From assembly GCA_030673805.1 (NCBI GenBank), contig DAOVIH010000005.1, forward strand, positions 1 to 27,285: a stretch of DNA of 27,285 nt, in the 5' to 3' direction. Both the position numbers and the translations under genes were made by a program. This document shows, piece after piece, positions 23,033-27,285 of this stretch. The notes under the pieces were generated by a model, which saw only the letters and a program-made list of their open reading frames with translations, ran no database searches and was not told the origin of the DNA. This stretch comes from Candidatus Bathyarchaeota archaeon (GTDB lineage Archaea > Thermoproteota > Bathyarchaeia > Bathyarchaeales > Bathycorpusculaceae). The first letter of the stretch is position 1, and each line of letters starts with the position of its first letter.

Positions 23033-23084
23033 AAAATATATACTTAGCCGAAATACCTTATATGTCAGTATATATGGTATATAC
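23033..23084 (-). promoter_or_regulatory. mtdB-like gene promoter and 17-base palindrome
   Basis: On the minus strand AGTATATATTTT (23044-23033) is a TATA box about 35 bases before the ATG at 23001. Some 25 bases further upstream lies GTATATA-TGG-TATATAC (23068-23084), a perfect 7-3-7 dyad. Another AT-rich TTATATG is at 23058-23064. The dyad position just upstream of BRE/TATA suits an activator or repressor site. The 117-base gap holds no gene. Confidence 0.5.
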
Positions 23085-23118
23085 AAATGAAGGTCTAAAT
23101 TGTTAGACGTTTTCTTTC

Positions 23119-23988
23119 CTAAGCAATTTTCTCCTCATCAAAAGTTGGCGGAGACATCAGTTTGCTTTTAGTCTTCAACTTTCCACTCTTAGCGTGGGGT
23201 TTCCTTAAAAGAGTGTCATTAAACTTTTCGATTTCTCTTGCTTCTTCAGCCAATTTTGCTGCTGTTTGAGCTATCTCATGAGCACTAGCAACCAACGGAA
23301 TGTACTTCTCTTTTTCTTTCTCAACGAAACATGCGAGAGTGTTTACTTCTGCGATCTTCTCATTCAACTCATAAGCAGCCATGGCCTTGGCCTTTGCATA
23401 AGGATTCTTAAAATCAGAGCGGTCACGAATTACCTTCACATCTATTACCAATTTGGGCAAAACTGGGCTGCCTTTCGGGCCTGTTTTCAGATCACCAATA
23501 ACGCTGTCAATTTCTTCATGAACTATCCTAAGTACGCCCGTAATAGCAAGTACTTTGCTGACGTTCGAGTTGAAGATCGCCATTTCAATGGGATCTAAGA
23601 ATTCCTTTCTAGCCCCAATAAGGGGATCTCCCGTGATTATTATGTAGCCTAAACCTTGTTTCTCAAGTTCTGTCTTCACCCTTTTTCCAGGAGTATCAGT
23701 AATAACTACGCCTGGTATGCCACTGCTTGAGATTTTTTCTCTAGCTAGGGCTGGTCCTGGTATTGCTGGATTGGGCGATATGAGAACTAGAAGATCAGGG
23801 TTAAACTCAAAAATTTTCGGTAAAGCTTCTTCCACGTCTTCAACACGCATTTTCGAACCAGTAGTTACGGTTCTGATTTGGATATCTTTGCGATCAGCCA
23901 GTTCATCAAGAAGAAGCTCGAACATTGGTGAAATCCCAATGTTACCACACTTGAAAACTCCAATTTTCTTAGTCTGAATCTGTGTCAA
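23119..23988 (-). CDS. mtd: F420-dependent methylene-H4MPT dehydrogenase (Mtd)
   Basis: Interconverts methenyl- and methylene-H4MPT with reduced F420, an intermediate step of the methyl branch. The 289-residue protein carries the Mtd signatures: KCGNIGISP near the start, ISPNPAIPGPALARE, GYIIITGDPLIGARKEFLDP, FNSNVSKVLAITG, NPYAKAKAMAAYE and VASAHEIAQTAAKLAEEAREIEK in overlapping order. A tail of about ten residues beyond typical Mtd ends the protein. The start is TTG at 23988, supported by AGGTGA (24001-23996) with seven bases of spacing. It is followed on the same strand by the mtdB-like gene, which has its own promoter, so the two can be expressed separately. Confidence 0.96.
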   Translation of the reverse strand: MTQIQTKKIGVFKCGNIGISPMFELLLDELADRKDIQIRTVTTGSKMRVEDVEEALPKIFEFNPDLLVLISPNPAIPGPALAREKISSSGIPGVVITDTPGKRVKTELEKQGLGYIIITGDPLIGARKEFLDPIEMAIFNSNVSKVLAITGVLRIVHEEIDSVIGDLKTGPKGSPVLPKLVIDVKVIRDRSDFKNPYAKAKAMAAYELNEKIAEVNTLACFVEKEKEKYIPLVASAHEIAQTAAKLAEEAREIEKFNDTLLRKPHAKSGKLKTKSKLMSPPTFDEEKIA

Positions 23989-24058
23989 ACAGTTATCACC
24001 TATAGCTCAACAGATCCTATTGAGTACCTCTGAAGTAATGGAATTGTCACCAGAACAA

Positions 24059-24066
24059 TTTAATAC
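24059..24066 (+). promoter_or_regulatory. TATA element before the M42 peptidase gene
   Basis: TTTAATAC lies about 45 bases before the TTG start at 24109. A transcript start near 24088 would leave the GGTGAGG ribosome site (24095-24101) in a short leader. The same 120-base divergent gap must hold the mtd promoter, for which I see no clear TATA box. Confidence 0.35.
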
Positions 24067-24108
24067 TTTTGTCCCCAAATTGTAGCAGCAACCCGGTGAG
24101 GAAATACT

Positions 24109-25152
24109 TTGTCTTTACTCAAGAATTTGGAAAAACTCTCTAACGCTTGTGGTGTGGTTGGCAGAGAAGAAGAGGTCAGGAATCTAATGATCGAAATGCT
24201 CAAACCATACGCAGACGAAATTGTCGTGGATAAACTCGAAAACGTTATAGCAATCAAAAAGGGAAAAAAGGGCTCACCAAAAGTAATGCTTGCTGCTCAC
24301 ATGGACGAAATAGGGTTAATGGTCAAAACAATTTCTAAGGAAGGGTTTTTGCGGTTTGCAAAAATGGGCGGTATAGATGACCGGATTCTCTTAGCCCAGA
24401 GGGTGATAGTTTACACTGAAAAGGGTATGTTGCCAGGAGTGATCGGTTCCAAACCTCCTCACATACAAAAAGATGCTGAACGCAAAAAAATCGTTTCCTT
24501 TGACGAACTTTTTATTGATGTTGGCGCGGAAAACCGCGAAGACGCCGCCAAAATGGGAGTGAAAATCGGCGATCCAATAGGATTTGACGTTAAGTTCGCA
24601 GAAATCGGAAGGAACTTGGTGATTGGAAAGGCTTTTGATGATAGAGTCGGCTGTGCCGTTATAGTTGAAACTCTAAGAAAGATTGGAAAAACAGATTGCA
24701 CTATTTACGCCGTTGGTACGGTTCAAGAAGAAGTGGGTTTGAGAGGTGCGACCGCGGCTGCTTTTGGGATTGACCCAGATGTTGGAATAGCTTTGGATGT
24801 TACTGTTGCAGGAGATGTGCCAGGCGTAAAAGATACCGACACACCCGTGAAAATGGGGAAGGGGCCAACCCTAACCGTGGCTGACTACGGATTGATAACC
24901 CATCCGAAGATCCTTCGGTTGCTTAAAGATACAGCTAAGAAAAGCAAGATTCCTTATCAGTTAGAAACGGGATTGCGGGGAACGACTGATGCAGCCCGAA
25001 TATCCTTAACGAGGCAGGGAGTGCCAAGTGGAACGATTACTGTTCCAACGCGTTATATTCACAGTCCAACGTCGATGGTTAACCTAGGGGATGTAGAGAA
25101 GGCTGCAAAGCTTGCGACAGAAGCTATAAAGAGAATCAAAAAAACCTTCTGA
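24109..25152 (+). CDS. M42 family metallo-aminopeptidase
   Basis: A dinuclear-metal aminopeptidase of the M42 family (TET/FrvX-like), which forms large tetrahedral particles that trim peptides in the cytosol. The 347-residue protein shows every metal or catalytic residue: H64 and D66 in AAHMDEIG, D177 or D178 in FDDRVG, catalytic E207 and ligand E208 in VQEEVGLRGA, D230 in ALDVTVAGD, and H318 in RYIHSPTSMV. The start is TTG at 24109 with GGTGAGG seven bases upstream. Some members are annotated as endoglucanase or deblocking aminopeptidase, and the exact specificity is not readable. It is 92 bases upstream of the archease start. Confidence 0.95.
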   Translation: MSLLKNLEKLSNACGVVGREEEVRNLMIEMLKPYADEIVVDKLENVIAIKKGKKGSPKVMLAAHMDEIGLMVKTISKEGFLRFAKMGGIDDRILLAQRVIVYTEKGMLPGVIGSKPPHIQKDAERKKIVSFDELFIDVGAENREDAAKMGVKIGDPIGFDVKFAEIGRNLVIGKAFDDRVGCAVIVETLRKIGKTDCTIYAVGTVQEEVGLRGATAAAFGIDPDVGIALDVTVAGDVPGVKDTDTPVKMGKGPTLTVADYGLITHPKILRLLKDTAKKSKIPYQLETGLRGTTDAARISLTRQGVPSGTITVPTRYIHSPTSMVNLGDVEKAAKLATEAIKRIKKTF

Positions 25153-25205
25153 CGGTCTAAACTCCAATTCTTTTGAGTAGTTCTTTCAAAAAGGAACAGA
25201 AATCA

Positions 25206-25213
25206 TTTTAAAT
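25206..25213 (+). promoter_or_regulatory. TATA element setting the archease start
   Basis: TTTTAAAT lies 31-38 bases before the ATG at 25245. A transcript from this box would start near 25235, beyond the upstream in-frame TTG at 25215, so it supports the ATG as the real start and a nearly leaderless message. Confidence 0.45.
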
Positions 25214-25244
25214 TTTGTTCCTTATGATTGTCTTAGCGGTTATT

Positions 25245-25682
25245 ATGTCTAAACCCAGAAATTACGAGTTTTTGGAGCATACCGCTGATGCCTATATCGC
25301 TGCCTATGGCAAAAGCTTGGAAGAAGCTTTCGAAAACTCAGCTCTGGCTATGTTTGAAGTTATGACTGACACGCAAACCATAAGTCCAATTGAAAAGGAC
25401 TTTGTCGAAGTCGAAGCTGAAGACAAGTACGCTCTTCTTTACAGCTGGCTGGAAGCTTTGCTGGTCAAGTCTGAGGTGAAACAGATGCTTTTTTCCAAAT
25501 TTAAAATATTGGAGCTCCAAGAGACTCCTTCTGGATTTAAAATCAAGGCTACAATTTGGGGGGAACCATTTAACCCAAAAAAGCACACTCAAAAAGTCGG
25601 GGTAAAAGCCGTCACCTATCATAGAATGGTGATACTTCAAGAAACTAACAAGGTAACTCTGGAGTTTATTCTTGACATCTAA
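25245..25682 (+). CDS. Archease, RtcB-activating protein
   Basis: A 145-residue archease, the partner that speeds guanylylation and turnover of the RNA ligase RtcB. The family hallmarks are the N-terminal FLEHTADAYI with the metal-binding Asp of HTAD (D15 here), YGKSLEEAFENSALAMFEVM, the central YSWLEALL, and the C-terminal GVKAVTYHRM segment followed by the LEFILDI end. A TTG at 25215 would add ten hydrophobic residues but lies upstream of the likely transcript start. rtcB itself begins about 960 bases downstream on the same strand, with adenylate kinase on the opposite strand between them. Confidence 0.95.
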   Translation: MSKPRNYEFLEHTADAYIAAYGKSLEEAFENSALAMFEVMTDTQTISPIEKDFVEVEAEDKYALLYSWLEALLVKSEVKQMLFSKFKILELQETPSGFKIKATIWGEPFNPKKHTQKVGVKAVTYHRMVILQETNKVTLEFILDI

Positions 25683-25693
25683 AAAGGGCCTTG

Positions 25694-26347
25694 CTAAGCT
25701 AATTTGAGTTTTCGCAACTCTTTCAGCATCTGTTCTACCACAATCTCTGGCGGAGTGTCTAATGCTTCACAGTTTGACACTACAAAAGGAATCTTTTTTC
25801 CTTTGAAATGTTCCATAATTGGCTGTGTTTGTTCCTCGTAGACTTCTATTCTTCTTTTGATAACTTCAGAAGTGTCATCTGAGCGTTGGTACAGTGTTCC
25901 CCCACATTTGTCGCAGACCATATCAACTTTGGGTTTCAAATAGCGTACGTTGTAAACCGCCCCACAGTCCCTACAAATTCTTCTGCTTGACAAACGTTCA
26001 ATTATAATCCAATCTGGAACCAACAACAGCAAAACGACATCTATGTAGGCGACTTTCTCCAATGCTTTAGCCTGCTCAAGAGTGCGCGGAAAGCCGTCCA
26101 AAATGAAGCCCTTGCCAAGGGGAATTTCGCTCAATCGTTTTTTTATGATATCTATTACGATGTCATCTGGGACAAGTAGTCCTCCCTCAACGTACGTCTT
26201 CACTTTCTTGCCTAAGGGGCTATCTGTTTTCATGATTTGGCGAAAAATATCGCCAGTAGAAACGGTGTCAATGTCTAGTTTCATTTGGAGTCTTGAAGCA
26301 TATGTGCCCTTTCCAGAACCTGGAGGTCCAAAGATGATTGCTTTCAT
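25694..26347 (-). CDS. adk: Adenylate kinase, zinc-LID long form
   Basis: Interconverts AMP, ADP and ATP. The 217-residue protein has the P-loop GPPGSGKGT (7-15), the AMP-binding VSTGDIFR, the segment GFILDGFPRT with the catalytic arginine, and a long LID domain with a zinc site of four cysteines (C125, C128, C145, C148). This is the bacterial-type Adk fold, not the short archaeal trimeric AdkA of methanogens and Sulfolobus. The ATG at 26347 has only a purine-rich GAAGAGAAGA ahead of it. It converges with archease with an 11-base gap and is divergent from rtcB. Confidence 0.96.
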   Translation of the reverse strand: MKAIIFGPPGSGKGTYASRLQMKLDIDTVSTGDIFRQIMKTDSPLGKKVKTYVEGGLLVPDDIVIDIIKKRLSEIPLGKGFILDGFPRTLEQAKALEKVAYIDVVLLLLVPDWIIIERLSSRRICRDCGAVYNVRYLKPKVDMVCDKCGGTLYQRSDDTSEVIKRRIEVYEEQTQPIMEHFKGKKIPFVVSNCEALDTPPEIVVEQMLKELRKLKLA

Positions 26348-26371
26348 TGTCTTCTTCTCTTCGGTTTAATT

Positions 26372-26386
26372 GCTCAATTGTTGAGC
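26372..26386. repeat. Inverted repeat in the adk leader
   Basis: GCTCAA-TTG-TTGAGC is a perfect 6-3-6 inverted repeat 25 bases upstream of the adk ATG. It lies in the 294-base divergent gap between adk and rtcB. It could be an operator or a small hairpin in the adk leader. An A-rich element at about 26411-26422 on the minus strand is the likely TATA box. Confidence 0.4.
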
Positions 26387-26546
26387 TGATATTTCCTAAA
26401 AGAGTTAAGCTATTTTTTAATCTTGCTAAGAAAACAGAAAAAGGACGATACCTAACAAAAACCTCTTCGAATATAGGGCGGAATCTCCAGTTCTTAGCAT
26501 ACTTCGGTTTTCCCAAGTAACTGCTTTAATCAGTCTTCAAGAATTG

Positions 26547-26576
26547 ATTGGGTGACTCAAAAGAGTCTAAACCAAT
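26547..26576. repeat. 30-base two-part inverted repeat upstream of rtcB
   Basis: ATTGG (26547-26551), GACTC (26554-26558), an AAAA loop, GAGTC (26563-26567), then CCAAT (26572-26576). Two nested five-base stems are separated by a small unpaired bulge. It lies 25 bases upstream of the rtcB TATA box, so it is probably not in the rtcB message. The rest of the gap (26387-26546) contains only short chance frames. Confidence 0.4.
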
Positions 26577-26602
26577 TCATTTTTGGAGCTATGCCAAAAC
26601 GG

Positions 26603-26611
26603 TTTATATTA
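26603..26611 (+). promoter_or_regulatory. rtcB promoter TATA box and ribosome site
   Basis: TTTATATTA lies 31-39 bases before the rtcB ATG, and AAGGTGA at 26631-26637 gives four bases of spacing. A transcript starting about 25 bases after the box would begin at or near the ribosome site. Confidence 0.5.
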
Positions 26612-26641
26612 GGCCTTCCGTCTTTTTCTGAAGGTGACCAG

Positions 26642-27285
26642 ATGAGACAAGGTAGAGGTCCAACAGAAAAGGTTCCTCTTGAGAGGCTAACCGATTATTC
26701 TTGGTGTATTCCCAAGTATAAACCCGGAATGAAGGTGCCCGGGATTGTTTTTGCCAATAGTAGTTTGCTTGCGAAGATTCAAACTGACCACACTCTTGAA
26801 CAATGCACCAATGTTGCACATTTGCCTGGCATCTACAAATACGCCGTGACCCTTCCCGATGGCCATGAAGGGTATGGTTTTCCAATTGGCGGTGTTGCAG
26901 CAACTGACTACCACGAAGGAGTGATAAGTCCAGGTGGCGTGGGCTACGACATTAACTGCGGGGTTCGCTTATTGACAACAAACCTCCAAGAACAAGATCT
27001 TCGGCCTAAGCTTACTAAATTGGCAAATCAAATCTTTTCCAATGTTCCCTCTGGATTGGGAAGCCGCAGGAAGGATTTTCGAATAACCTACGGTGAACTA
27101 GACAGACTGATTGTTGAAGGCGTTCAATGGCTTATTGACCAGGGATTGGGCTGGCCAAGAGACGCTGAACACTGTGAAGAACAAGGATGCATGAAGAATG
27201 CAAATCCTGAAAAAGTCTCAACTACCGCCAAGAAGAGAGGATTAACTCAAATAGGAACCTTGGGCTCTGGAAACCACTTCCTAGA
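26642..27285 (+). CDS. rtcB: RNA-splicing ligase RtcB, 5' part
   Basis: Joins 2',3'-cyclic phosphate and 5'-OH RNA ends in tRNA splicing and repair, using GTP and manganese. The first 214 codons are in the window and the gene is cut by its edge; archaeal RtcB is about 480 residues, so less than half is seen. Visible hallmarks are LPDGHEGYGFPIGGVA (about 71-86), the metal-binding GGVGYDINCGVR with D103 and C106, and TLGSGNHF with metal-ligand H212 near the cut. No intein is present in the visible part. Archease, its activator, is encoded about 1 kb upstream on the same strand. Confidence 0.95.
   Translation, partial: MRQGRGPTEKVPLERLTDYSWCIPKYKPGMKVPGIVFANSSLLAKIQTDHTLEQCTNVAHLPGIYKYAVTLPDGHEGYGFPIGGVAATDYHEGVISPGGVGYDINCGVRLLTTNLQEQDLRPKLTKLANQIFSNVPSGLGSRRKDFRITYGELDRLIVEGVQWLIDQGLGWPRDAEHCEEQGCMKNANPEKVSTTAKKRGLTQIGTLGSGNHFL

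Overview
The window looks like archaeal chromosomal DNA. The markers are an archaeal/eukaryal-type release factor (aRF1), archaeal C1-carrier enzymes of the tetrahydromethanopterin (H4MPT) pathway (Ftr and F420-dependent Mtd), an archease/RtcB pair, AT-rich TATA-like promoters with short leaders, and Shine-Dalgarno sites of the AAGGTGA type. A eukaryotic-type topoisomerase IB, a diaminopimelate lysine pathway and an H4MPT methyl branch without any methyl-CoM reductase gene in view together suggest a Bathyarchaeia-like or related TACK-group anaerobe. That placement is inference, since no rRNA gene is present. I see no mobile elements, CRISPR arrays, tRNAs or rRNAs.

Layout. Positions 1-3.8 kb hold a minus-strand TIM-barrel/glycosidase-like hypothetical protein, a small HELLH metallopeptidase, topoisomerase IB and a DUF167 protein. 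Positions 3.8-6.1 kb hold aRF1 and formylmethanofuran:H4MPT formyltransferase (ftr), both on the minus strand. Positions 6.3-8.5 kb hold two membrane proteins of unknown function. Positions 8.7-16.1 kb are a compact plus-strand lysine operon, dapA-dapB-lysC-asd-lysA-dapF-dapL, which encodes all seven steps from aspartate to lysine by the aminotransferase (DapL) route.

Positions 16.2-20.0 kb are a minus-strand three-gene redox operon: NuoE-like, NuoF-like and a chimera of a NuoG-type iron-sulfur N-terminus with an FrhB (F420-binding) domain. Next comes a divergent AbrB-PhoU regulator. It is followed on the minus strand by a long protein whose C-terminal half is an MtdB-type NAD(P)-dependent methylene-H4MPT dehydrogenase, and by the classical F420-dependent Mtd. 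Positions 24.1-27.3 kb hold an M42 aminopeptidase, archease, adenylate kinase and the 5' part of rtcB, which runs off the window.

The most interesting signal is 16.2-24.0 kb. A HydABC-like flavoprotein/iron-sulfur module has an F420-handling FrhB domain where the bifurcating hydrogenases carry an H-cluster domain. It lies close to two methylene-H4MPT dehydrogenases, one expected to use F420 and one NAD(P). My reading is a cofactor-balancing module that joins the F420, NAD(H) and perhaps ferredoxin pools at the level of the methyl branch of the archaeal Wood-Ljungdahl pathway. The domains are visible in the sequence; the overall reaction is inference.

No gene-free stretch exceeds 300 bases. 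The longest (about 294, 274, 253 and 218 bases) are described under features or findings.
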